Source: Bacteroidia bacterium (GTDB lineage Bacteria > Bacteroidota > Bacteroidia > SpSt-205). From it: a stretch of DNA of 64,000 nt. The position numbers and the translations under genes are program-made. The notes under the pieces are model-generated. The model saw nothing but the letters and a program-made list of their open reading frames with translations, made no database searches and had not been told where the DNA came from. Each line of letters opens with the position of its first letter. Position 1 is the stretch's first letter. Below, piece after piece: positions 1 to 8,582 of this stretch. Location: assembly GCA_026003215.1 (NCBI GenBank), contig BPGV01000001.1, forward strand, positions 1,765,729-1,829,728. Direction: 5' to 3'.

Positions 1-3000
1 GTGCATGCCTGTCCGGGGGGAAGCTGTGCCACCTGGCCACGAGGGTGCATGTATGCCACGCTTTATTATCAGGCTCCCGGTGGGGTGCCACAAGTGCTTG
101 ACTCGTGTACATTGGGGGGGTTGGCGAATGCCCTTTATTGCAATCAGCCTATTTCGTGTAGGGGGGGGACAGCCTATTCGTATGATGTGGTAGGGGGGCG
201 GCCCTTTTTCTGGCTGTCACCGTGTCCAGCGCCAGGCCGATACTGGGGAATCCCCTACTGGATAGGAGTAGGAAATGTAGGTAGCGGTACAGTGGTAGAA
301 GTAGTGGATACGCGCGTGGCTTGGCAGGGCTCCCTGCCAGGGAGCGCGTGTGGCGGCGATACCGTACGCCTGTGTGCGGTCATAGGTGGGGTAAGCTATC
401 TTTCTACCTATACCTGGACGATAGGCGGGCAGAGTTTTACTTTGCCGGCGCCGGCTCCGCAAGGGGGAGACAGTGCTGTCGTATGTACTACTCTCACTAT
501 GCCTCCTACGGGCGATCTCACTGTGTCCCTTTCCCTTACGTATAACTCCACGCTCATTTGTCCGGGGTGTTGCACGGCCCCAGCCTTCCGAGATGGGAGC
601 ACCTGCAGCAGTTGCTTCTCTGTGAGTCATACTATTCGGCAAGCGACCAGGGTATGCACCCTTACGGCGGCTCCCGATAGCGTCTGCGTCGGAACGCAGC
701 CTGTGGTCTTTTCTCTGCAAGGAGGAAACTGCGCTTTCCCAGCGGACGTAGTGTATCTCTGGCAACCCGGTGATGGCCAGACTTACAGCACCGCTACGCC
801 TACCTTTTCTTATACTTATGGGGCGGCTGGCACCTATACAGCCCAAGTATGGGCGTGTCCACCGGGTACTACCACTCCTAATCCTTCTTGCTACTGCCAA
901 GCCAGCAGGACTGTGCGGGTTATTTCTCCTGTGTGTGCGCTTAGCGCTACGCCTGATACCGTCTGTGCAGGCCGGCAGCCCGTGACCTTTACCCTGCAGC
1001 TCAGTAGGTGTCCCGCCCCTACTGGCACCGTCTACTTCTGGCAGCCGGGGGATGGCCAGACCTACAATACGGGTACATCTGCTTCCTTTTCTTATACGTA
1101 TGGAATGGCGGGGACCTATACCGTGCAAGCATGGGCATGTCCGCCGGGTACTCCTGCTCCTAATGCTTCTTGTTACTGCCAAGCCAGCACGACCGTGCAC
1201 GTGGTGACGCCTCCCCAAGTGACCCTTCAAGGGGTCTCCTACATGTGCTGGGATACTACCCCGCGCCGCTTCGTCGTGAGTGGCTGGCAGCCAGGCGACC
1301 AGATTCTCTGGCAGCTCTTCTGTGGAGGGGGCAGCCCTACCTATACCCTAAACTACGACACCCTTACCGTACTTAACTGGGGGGGAAGCACATCTTGTAT
1401 CGTACAAGCTACCGTCCAGCGAGGGCCCTGTGTGGTCACCGTGCGTCGCACCGTCGCTAAAGGCACCCTCAACCTCGCTATCCAGGGAACCTCCCCCACT
1501 ACCTGCCGCCCAGGAGAATATTGGGTGATAGGGGTTCCCCCAGCTACCCAGGTTACTTGGATTGTGCCTGCTGGCGTATCCTACACCTTAGGCGGAACAA
1601 ACCCCGCTAATCCGCTCCTCCTGGTGCAAGGATGGGGCCCTTATACGGGTCAGGCGGTCCGTATATGCGCAGTGGTGACCGGCCTCTGGGGCTGTAGCGA
1701 TACCGTCTGCTTAGATATAGCCGCCTGCTGCGGAGATCCCGCTGCGCCTACTACCCTTATTAGACCTACCCGTGTAAGCAGCCTCCTCCAAAGCGACCCG
1801 CAGGCCTTCCAGTGCAAGACGTATTACGTAAATGACACCCTCTATGTGGATAAAGCCGTCACCTGGCTAAATGTGCAGATGTACTTCGGGCCGTATGGGC
1901 TGGTGTGGGTAGAGCCGGGCGTAGAGCTTACTATACGCACTGAGCGCGGGGGTTGCGATTGCGCCAGGGGCGGCCCTTACTGGAGCCGCTTAGAGCCCTG
2001 CCAGAAGCGCTGGCCCGGCATCTACGCGCAGGCGGGCTCCCGCGTGCGCATAGAAGGGGAGGTGAATGGCTCCCCGCAATGGTTCCCGGTGTGGGTCATC
2101 GGTGCAGATACCGGCGTGTGGGCGGAGGGCCGGGCTTACTGGCGCGTCTCTGGCGCTGTATTCAACCGCTGTGGCGTAGGGCTTTTCTGGAAGGCTCGCT
2201 CCGGGGAAGAGACCGTTCTTAGCGCCTGCATCCTCAAAAATGCTCTCTTTACGTGGGTAGATAGCGTCTGGGTACAGGGCAATCCCTCCTCCTGCTTCTA
2301 TGTAGATATGGGCACGCGGCGGCGGTGGAATCTCACTCGTCCGCCTATCAGCGTAGATCCCCTCACCAAGCGCGTGCAGGCTACCGTAGGCGTGTGGGTG
2401 CGCAGCGGCGATAGCCTTTCTATACAAGACGATCAAGTCATTTTCCGCGGCCTGCATTACGGGATTGTAGGAGAAGGCGCCACCATAGAAGCTATCAAAC
2501 CGCGGTATGAACGGCTGGATGGCGAAAGCTGCCTCATCGTGCGCAGCGACTCGCTCCGAGCGCAGCTCGGCGTGCGCCAGCTCTCCCTCCCCGGCAAAAC
2601 GCCCATCATAGAATGCCCGCAGCCCTTCGATTGTCCCCCCGGTACAGGCGTCTGCTCCCAGTGGATAGAAATGGATTTCCGCCGCTTCCTACGCATAAGG
2701 GAGAGCCAGTTTGATACCGTCTATGTAGGGGTTCAGGCAGTAGGGAGATATGGCTTAAGCTTCTCCTTGGCGGAGGTAGGGCAGAATACCTTTAGGCAAG
2801 GGAGTGTCGCTATCCTCCTCTCTGATATTGGGAATAGAGGGGTAAGCAACCGGTCCTTTTCTTTGTCGATTACTCAGAATGTTATTTCTCAGTATAGTCG
2901 GGGCATAGTCCTTATGCGTAGTGCTAATGTAGATGGCGCTATTGCAAATAACCAAATCCTTATTACGCCGCGCAGCTCCCTGGAGGGTATCTGGATAAGT

Positions 3001-4539
3001 GAGCGCTCCATATATCTCAAGCCGCTACCGACCCTCACTATCCAGGGCAATCTTCTCTCTGGGTACCGCACAGGTATTTTAGCCAGTGCCTCCGATGGCC
3101 CTATCTACATCAAGCAAAATCAAATCATCACGCCGGCCTTTGTGGGCGCCAGTGGTGTCGCCCTCCAGAAGCCTACCAGTCCCCTCCTCTATCAGCTCTG
3201 CCAGAATACCCTGATAGGGGCGAGCCTCCCCGCCCTCCCTATCTGCGATGTACGCAACCCCGCAGCTATCCGTAGCCTGGACTTTAACGCCATCCAGCTC
3301 CAAGTGTACTGCAATACCTCTCAGGGGTACCGCTGGGGCTACCACTTTAGAGACCGGGTCTCTGCTACCCCCCCCGTGGACTTCCGGCGGAATACCCTCA
3401 ATCACGAGCTGCACTTCTTTTATGAAGGGAATAGAGGAGTGTTGAAGATAGGCGACTCCACCGTCGCCTCGGGAAGCATCTATCTCCCGGCCGCGCCGAA
3501 GCCGACGGTATGGGTGGGAGGAGATATAATCTCTAAGATAGAAGTATTTGAGCAGCGTCCGGGCGTGAGCATTCAAGTACGAGATAGTAGCTGCAAGTTG
3601 GGAGCATATTCTTTTGTTGTGAGGCGGGCGCCGGCGCTGTGTGTGGGCGTGGCCCGAGGGCTGTGTGGCACGGTACCCCTCTTCCCGCCGGGGCCTCCTC
3701 GGCCTGATACCAGCCGCAGCGCGCGCCGAGCCTATGCCCGCTGGGCTACCTTCCGCGAGCTGGTCAAGACCCCCGACACCACCTGGCGGCAGGATAGCGC
3801 CACCTGGGCTTTCTTCCAGCAGGTGGAGGCTTCGCCGATGGGGCAGTTAGAGCTGGCCTACCATAGCTACCGCGCCGGCGACCCCACGGCCCTCTCCCTC
3901 AGCCAAGTCCTCCCCACCACCCAGCCCATGGAAGAGGCCTTCCAGACTGCGCTCGGCCTCATAGACAAAGCCGAGCGTACCTTCTTGGATGCTGCCGATG
4001 TGGCTACCCTCTGGCAGATAGCGTATGGCTGCCCCGACTCGGTCGGCCCCGCCGCCTACTTAGCGCAGGAGCTTCTGCGCTGGCTGGGCGCCGACACCGT
4101 CTTTTTACCCAGCCCGTGTAGCGCAAACGAAGCCTCTCGCCTCGCCCCCCCCGACTCCCAAGAAGTAGCAGAAGGCGAGCTGCGCGAGCCGCATAAACCC
4201 TACCTCTTTGAGCGGGTTCCCTACCGCCCCATAGAGGAGCGCCGTCCTACTACCCCTAACCCCTTAGATACCACGGGCCCAGGCCCCCGTCCCATGTACC
4301 TCCACCTCCTGCCTAACCCGGCCGAGCTCTCCGTAACCATTTACTATGGCGAGCTGCCGGAGGCAGAGGGTCTCTTGGAGATATATGATTCGCAGGGGCG
4401 ACGGGTCTTTTGGCGGGAGATTGAAGGCCGGGAGGGGTATCAGCGGCTCAATGTAGTGCATTGGAGCCGGGGCATTTACCAAGTGATTCTACGCAGTGGG
4501 CGAGCGGTACGCCGGGAGAATCTCTGGATATATCCATGA
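1..4539 (+). CDS. T9SS-secreted PKD / beta-helix protein, 5' end outside window
   Basis: Large secreted adhesin-like protein of at least 1512 residues. The frame is open from base 1, so the start and signal peptide probably lie upstream; the GTG at base 1 is not a credible start. Two tandem PKD-like modules with WQPGDGQTY and FSYTYG..GTYT motifs sit at about residues 219-405. Further Ig-like, Cys-rich beta domains follow to about 575, then a probable right-handed beta-helix (NNQILITP, KQNQIITP turns) to about 1120 and a helical stretch near 1240-1375. The last 75 residues are a T9SS type A sorting domain (LHLLPNPAELSVTIYY, ending RRENLWIYP). Family knowledge: such proteins are exported by T9SS and cleaved or anchored at the surface. 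The stop overlaps the next start as ATGA. Ligand unknown. Confidence 0.82.
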   Translation: MHACPGGSCATWPRGCMYATLYYQAPGGVPQVLDSCTLGGLANALYCNQPISCRGGTAYSYDVVGGRPFFWLSPCPAPGRYWGIPYWIGVGNVGSGTVVEVVDTRVAWQGSLPGSACGGDTVRLCAVIGGVSYLSTYTWTIGGQSFTLPAPAPQGGDSAVVCTTLTMPPTGDLTVSLSLTYNSTLICPGCCTAPAFRDGSTCSSCFSVSHTIRQATRVCTLTAAPDSVCVGTQPVVFSLQGGNCAFPADVVYLWQPGDGQTYSTATPTFSYTYGAAGTYTAQVWACPPGTTTPNPSCYCQASRTVRVISPVCALSATPDTVCAGRQPVTFTLQLSRCPAPTGTVYFWQPGDGQTYNTGTSASFSYTYGMAGTYTVQAWACPPGTPAPNASCYCQASTTVHVVTPPQVTLQGVSYMCWDTTPRRFVVSGWQPGDQILWQLFCGGGSPTYTLNYDTLTVLNWGGSTSCIVQATVQRGPCVVTVRRTVAKGTLNLAIQGTSPTTCRPGEYWVIGVPPATQVTWIVPAGVSYTLGGTNPANPLLLVQGWGPYTGQAVRICAVVTGLWGCSDTVCLDIAACCGDPAAPTTLIRPTRVSSLLQSDPQAFQCKTYYVNDTLYVDKAVTWLNVQMYFGPYGLVWVEPGVELTIRTERGGCDCARGGPYWSRLEPCQKRWPGIYAQAGSRVRIEGEVNGSPQWFPVWVIGADTGVWAEGRAYWRVSGAVFNRCGVGLFWKARSGEETVLSACILKNALFTWVDSVWVQGNPSSCFYVDMGTRRRWNLTRPPISVDPLTKRVQATVGVWVRSGDSLSIQDDQVIFRGLHYGIVGEGATIEAIKPRYERLDGESCLIVRSDSLRAQLGVRQLSLPGKTPIIECPQPFDCPPGTGVCSQWIEMDFRRFLRIRESQFDTVYVGVQAVGRYGLSFSLAEVGQNTFRQGSVAILLSDIGNRGVSNRSFSLSITQNVISQYSRGIVLMRSANVDGAIANNQILITPRSSLEGIWISERSIYLKPLPTLTIQGNLLSGYRTGILASASDGPIYIKQNQIITPAFVGASGVALQKPTSPLLYQLCQNTLIGASLPALPICDVRNPAAIRSLDFNAIQLQVYCNTSQGYRWGYHFRDRVSATPPVDFRRNTLNHELHFFYEGNRGVLKIGDSTVASGSIYLPAAPKPTVWVGGDIISKIEVFEQRPGVSIQVRDSSCKLGAYSFVVRRAPALCVGVARGLCGTVPLFPPGPPRPDTSRSARRAYARWATFRELVKTPDTTWRQDSATWAFFQQVEASPMGQLELAYHSYRAGDPTALSLSQVLPTTQPMEEAFQTALGLIDKAERTFLDAADVATLWQIAYGCPDSVGPAAYLAQELLRWLGADTVFLPSPCSANEASRLAPPDSQEVAEGELREPHKPYLFERVPYRPIEERRPTTPNPLDTTGPGPRPMYLHLLPNPAELSVTIYYGELPEAEGLLEIYDSQGRRVFWREIEGREGYQRLNVVHWSRGIYQVILRSGRAVRRENLWIYP
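655..1215 (+). repeat. Tandem pair of PKD-like modules, about 93 residues each
   Basis: Two consecutive in-frame units (about 655-933 and 934-1215) share the order Cys-leucine start, PDSVC/PDTVC, WQPGDGQTY, FSYTYG, GTYT, WACPPGT, SCYCQAS. They are clearly a duplication of one Cys-rich PKD-like domain; nucleotide identity is high in the WQPGDGQ and SCYCQAS blocks. Confidence 0.75.
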
Positions 4540-7500
4540 GGGGGCTAAGGGTTTGTTTGGGGAGGGGGGCTTTGGCCCTCCTCCTGCCCCTTTGGGGGCA
4601 GCGGGTGTATCCGCTGCATGGGGATTTGGTGGTGAATGGGGGTTTTGAGGACCAGATGGAGATAGTGGGGCGGTGTACGGTGGAGGTGCCGACGCATACG
4701 GGGGCGAGGGCGCGGCTTTTTTATCCGGCGTTTACGCCGCGCTATAGCTCTTTGGGGGTGGTGCCGTATATGTGGGATTATCGGTATTTTCCGTCGTATT
4801 TTGGGCGTGGGGTGTCGGAGGGTAGGCGAGACCTGCCGTATCGGCGGGTGCGCGGCCCTGACTCTTCTTTGCCGTATTTGCCGTTGCGGTATGCTTTTCC
4901 GCGGTGTCATGAGATTGGAGGTCAGCTTGGGGTGGTACCTCAGGAGGATAGCACGGCGTGGAATGCGCCGGATACGTTGTGGGTGAGTTCGTCGGCGGGG
5001 GGTGTAGAGCCGGGGTGGGGGGCGTGGGATACTTTGGCGGCGGAGCGGGTGGAGGGGTCTTTTTTGCTGCCGGTGCGGCACTGGTCTGGGCGAGGGCTCC
5101 AGTGGGGGGTGACTCGACGCACCCTCCAAGGGCTTTTGCACTTTGCGCCGTATTGGGTCAGCACCGTAGGGCATCCCCAGTTTTTCTTTTATCCCGAATA
5201 TCCCCAACCTATTTTGTCCAACTGGCGGTTCTGGAGATATGGGCATCTGACTTTGTTGTCCGATAGGAGCGGTTTTTCTACGTTTGTGCCAAGTTTATTT
5301 GATTCTATTTTCATACAACAAGATGTGCATTGCTGTAGAATAAATGTTGGGACGGTTTCGGTTCAGCGCCATGGATATGATTGGATAGATTATTATAAGT
5401 TTTCTACGATTATGCGTTTTGGGCAGTTGGGTTGGCGGTATGGGTATCCCGATCCACGGTGGAGCATGGATACGGTGGAGCGGTGGTGGGTGTTCTTGGT
5501 ACCGGCTGATTACTATCGGCGGAGCTGGCTGCGGGGCAAGTCGCATGTGCTGTATCGGTATTTTCACTTGAATCCCTTCAATGGGGTGTATATGTCGGTA
5601 TATGGGCTTTTGGGGGGGCGACGGCTTTTTCCGCATCTGGCGCGGTGGGGGGAGGCGCCGGAGGATAGGGAGGAAGTGCCGGAAGGAATATCTATGGGGT
5701 TTGAGATTTTTAAGGATACCTCCTACAAGTTGATGCCATGGACTTTTTCTACGCTATTTTATGCAGCATTCAATCGGTCGGTGTGGTATCCATCGGAAGA
5801 GGATGGCGGTTCTTTTTTGGTGAATAACCTTGTGCCTCCGGTGGATAACTATAGTTCATCATCAGTGGACGGTGTATTGGAGGCTTTTTGGCGGCGGGGT
5901 GAGCCGTGGGGATGGATGGATAGGCGGGGGGTGTGGCGGTATGGGGCGCCGTGGTATGTGCAGCGGGCTGGTACGTATGGGGTATTGTGGGAGATGGGGA
6001 ATGTGCTGTGGTTTCCGCCGGTGCGTGCGCTGGGGGGCATGCCGATGAATAGGCCGCTGTGGCATCATCGTCGGCTTGGGGCGGGTATAGGTGTGGTGAA
6101 GGCATCGCCGCAGTGGCATCGGCTGGGGATAGAAGCGGTGAAGGTGGGGGGTCCGTGTGGGGAGCTGGCTCCGTATCGTGGGGAGGGGTATATTACGATA
6201 AGCTATCCGGTGCGGTATTTTCATGGGTTTAGGGGTTCGGAGGGGTATCGGGCTTGGCTGCGTGGGGTGGACAGGCGGTATGGGATAGGGGAGGGTTTAG
6301 CGCGGGAGCTGTGGTATTATGGGGGATGGTTAGCGTACGATAGTGTAGAGCAGTATTATAGGGGTGTGCGTAGGTATGCGGATAGTGTGTGGAGGGCTGC
6401 GTGGGATAGTGCGGTATCGTGGGCCGGGGTTCGGTGTGGTTCGCCGGTGTTTTTGACGGATCCTTTTATGTGGGCGCTGTGGGAGGGGAATAGGGCGTGG
6501 GTAGAGGAGATGTATCGGGATTTTCGGTGGCCTGAGGTGGGGCGGGATAGTTTGCGGGGGGCGATGGTTCGTTGTTGTGGGGTTTTATGGAATGGGCGAG
6601 GGGAGGAAGGGGGGGTGAAGGAGTTTCGGTATGATAGTGGGTGGGGTTTGCGGGTGGCGTGGGTGTATGGACCGATGCAGAAGGTGCTACCTACGGGGCG
6701 GGGTTGTCCGGACACGGCGCGGTTGGTGGGGTGGGGATTAGATCCGGAGTGTAGTGAGTACACGTATTGTGTGGGGAGGTGTCCAGAGGCTGTGATAGGT
6801 CCGAGTGGCGGGGATAGTGCTGCGGTGGAGAATGAGGCGGTGCAGGTAGCGGGCTACTATCGGTGGGTAGGACGGAAGCAGATATACCACAACTATTTAG
6901 GGCTATTTCCTGATAGTATTTGGGGGGTACCGCGAGATTTGTTGTCTCCGTTTTATGTGTATAGGCCTATTTATGAGGTGGTATCTGGGCAGGTTATACG
7001 GCGAGTACCACCTCAGGAGCGGGAGTGGCTGGGCTATGCAACTCTAGGGTTTGTGCGTCCTGACCATTATTTTGGGGATTATTTTGATCGCCCTGCTGAT
7101 ACGGTTTCTCGGTTGCCTCTATCTTATCCAGAGAGAACCGTAAACTGGGCTCGTACGGCGACGGGTACGGATGTGTGGTGGCGGGGGTATCGTATAGGGG
7201 AGCGAGGGTGCTATGTGAGTTTGAATCATGGACCGGTGGAGAGCTGTTGTGGGGGTTGGGGGAATAAGGTGAATAGGGCGTATGCGGTGATGGGGTATTT
7301 GAAGGAGCCGTTAGAGGCGGGGAAGCGGTATCGGGTGCGGCTGGCGGTGGCAGTACCGCGTCGGAGTGTGTATGTGATACACAATGTGGGGGTGGTGGTG
7401 AGTACGGAGCCCTTTCCGAATGTGTATCCGTACTGTCGTGGGGGGTATGTAGCGGAGAATAGCATATCGTGGGAGAGTCCAGAGTATTTGAGCAAGGCGC

Positions 7501-8582
7501 GGTGGAGCTGGTGGGAGAATAGCACGGTGAGGCTGGATACGGCTATTGGGCGGTGGGTAGTGTTGGAGGGGACGTTGGTGGCGTTGGGTGGGGAGCGGTT
7601 TATTTATGTGGGATGGCTGGATAGTACGCGTTTAGATACGCAGTTTATAGGGTTTGATGAGGATAGGTACTGGCTGAATGGGGTGAGCACGTGTGGGGCG
7701 GGTTTAGTGTCGGATAGTTTGTGGGAGCGGTGGTATGGGGGTAGTAGGGTGAGTCGGGGTTTAGGGTATATGGAGTGGTGGGTGAATGGGGGGGATGGGG
7801 GTTTGCATGTGGATGAGGTTGGGTTATGGGATGATGAGGTGGGTAGTAGTGGGGAGGGGGAATGTGTAGTGTGGGATGGGGTATGTGGGGGGTTAGGGCG
7901 AGGGGAGGTGCGTATGCGTGGGGGAGTGCCTCCGTATGATTGTTTGTGGTATCGGGATGGGCGGCGGGTAGGGGAGGGATGTCGGCAGGAGGGGTTAGTG
8001 GGGGGGTGGTATCAGGTGGTGGTGGTAGATAGTGCGGGGCGTGAGTGGCGGGGGTGGGTGGAGGTACGGGTGTATGATACGCTTTGGGTGAGTGTAGATA
8101 CGGTATGGGATGTGGAGGATAGGCCTGGGGGCGCTGTGGTGCGTGTGGGGGGCGGTGCTCCTCCTTATGTGATAGAGTGGGTAGGGACTGGGCAGGTAGG
8201 GGATACGTTATGGGCGTGGGCGGAGGGGCGGTATGTAGCGGTGGTGCGGGATAGTGTAGGGTGTGAGAAGCGGGTGGAGGTGGAGGTGAGGGGGAGGAAT
8301 GCGGTATGGGTGCCGAGTGCATTTAGTCCGAATGGGGATGGGGTGAATGACGAGGTATGGCCGGTGGTGCGGTATGAAGGTCGTGTGAGGGATATGCGGT
8401 GGGTGGTGTATGATAGGTGGGGTAAGGTAGTGTATGAGGGGCGTGGGGTAGGGAGCCGCTGGGATGGTCGGTACAAGGGGGAGGCGGTACCGGAGGATGT
8501 GTATGTGGTGTATGTGTGGGTGTGGTTTGAGGGGCGGAATGCGCCTGTGGAGTACAAGGGCACGATAACGGTGGTACGATGA
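4536..8582 (+). CDS. T9SS gliding-motility-type C-terminal (type B) secreted protein
   Basis: 1348-residue secreted protein. The ORF track opens at 4461, but the ATG at 4536 overlaps the upstream stop (ATGA) and is followed by a signal peptide (RGALALLLPLWGQ), so I take 4536. The mature N-terminus has an NGGFE segment typical of carbohydrate-binding-like jelly rolls in Bacteroidota surface proteins; a second such domain lies near residues 935-1130. Two SprB-like repeats (GGVPPYDCLWY.., GGAPPYVIEW.., DSVGCEKRV) lie near 1135-1245. The C-terminus begins VPSAFSPNGDGVNDEVWP and is the gliding-motility-associated, T9SS type B sorting domain. The protein is unusually rich in Trp, Arg, Gly and Val, matching the extreme G-rich, C-poor coding strand. 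Substrate unknown. Confidence 0.85.
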   Translation: MRGLRVCLGRGALALLLPLWGQRVYPLHGDLVVNGGFEDQMEIVGRCTVEVPTHTGARARLFYPAFTPRYSSLGVVPYMWDYRYFPSYFGRGVSEGRRDLPYRRVRGPDSSLPYLPLRYAFPRCHEIGGQLGVVPQEDSTAWNAPDTLWVSSSAGGVEPGWGAWDTLAAERVEGSFLLPVRHWSGRGLQWGVTRRTLQGLLHFAPYWVSTVGHPQFFFYPEYPQPILSNWRFWRYGHLTLLSDRSGFSTFVPSLFDSIFIQQDVHCCRINVGTVSVQRHGYDWIDYYKFSTIMRFGQLGWRYGYPDPRWSMDTVERWWVFLVPADYYRRSWLRGKSHVLYRYFHLNPFNGVYMSVYGLLGGRRLFPHLARWGEAPEDREEVPEGISMGFEIFKDTSYKLMPWTFSTLFYAAFNRSVWYPSEEDGGSFLVNNLVPPVDNYSSSSVDGVLEAFWRRGEPWGWMDRRGVWRYGAPWYVQRAGTYGVLWEMGNVLWFPPVRALGGMPMNRPLWHHRRLGAGIGVVKASPQWHRLGIEAVKVGGPCGELAPYRGEGYITISYPVRYFHGFRGSEGYRAWLRGVDRRYGIGEGLARELWYYGGWLAYDSVEQYYRGVRRYADSVWRAAWDSAVSWAGVRCGSPVFLTDPFMWALWEGNRAWVEEMYRDFRWPEVGRDSLRGAMVRCCGVLWNGRGEEGGVKEFRYDSGWGLRVAWVYGPMQKVLPTGRGCPDTARLVGWGLDPECSEYTYCVGRCPEAVIGPSGGDSAAVENEAVQVAGYYRWVGRKQIYHNYLGLFPDSIWGVPRDLLSPFYVYRPIYEVVSGQVIRRVPPQEREWLGYATLGFVRPDHYFGDYFDRPADTVSRLPLSYPERTVNWARTATGTDVWWRGYRIGERGCYVSLNHGPVESCCGGWGNKVNRAYAVMGYLKEPLEAGKRYRVRLAVAVPRRSVYVIHNVGVVVSTEPFPNVYPYCRGGYVAENSISWESPEYLSKARWSWWENSTVRLDTAIGRWVVLEGTLVALGGERFIYVGWLDSTRLDTQFIGFDEDRYWLNGVSTCGAGLVSDSLWERWYGGSRVSRGLGYMEWWVNGGDGGLHVDEVGLWDDEVGSSGEGECVVWDGVCGGLGRGEVRMRGGVPPYDCLWYRDGRRVGEGCRQEGLVGGWYQVVVVDSAGREWRGWVEVRVYDTLWVSVDTVWDVEDRPGGAVVRVGGGAPPYVIEWVGTGQVGDTLWAWAEGRYVAVVRDSVGCEKRVEVEVRGRNAVWVPSAFSPNGDGVNDEVWPVVRYEGRVRDMRWVVYDRWGKVVYEGRGVGSRWDGRYKGEAVPEDVYVVYVWVWFEGRNAPVEYKGTITVVR

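Noticed and set aside
4461-4535. Upstream start at 4461 for the second cargo gene
   Set aside because: It would place 25 non-signal residues before a good signal peptide; ATG 4536 overlaps the previous stop and is followed directly by the signal.
7645-8322. Long minus-strand ORFs (for example 7645-8322, 8165-8929, 4545-5246) opposite the cargo genes
   Set aside because: They are Pro/His/Thr-rich mirror frames caused by the extreme G-rich coding strand, with no domain pattern or promoter box.
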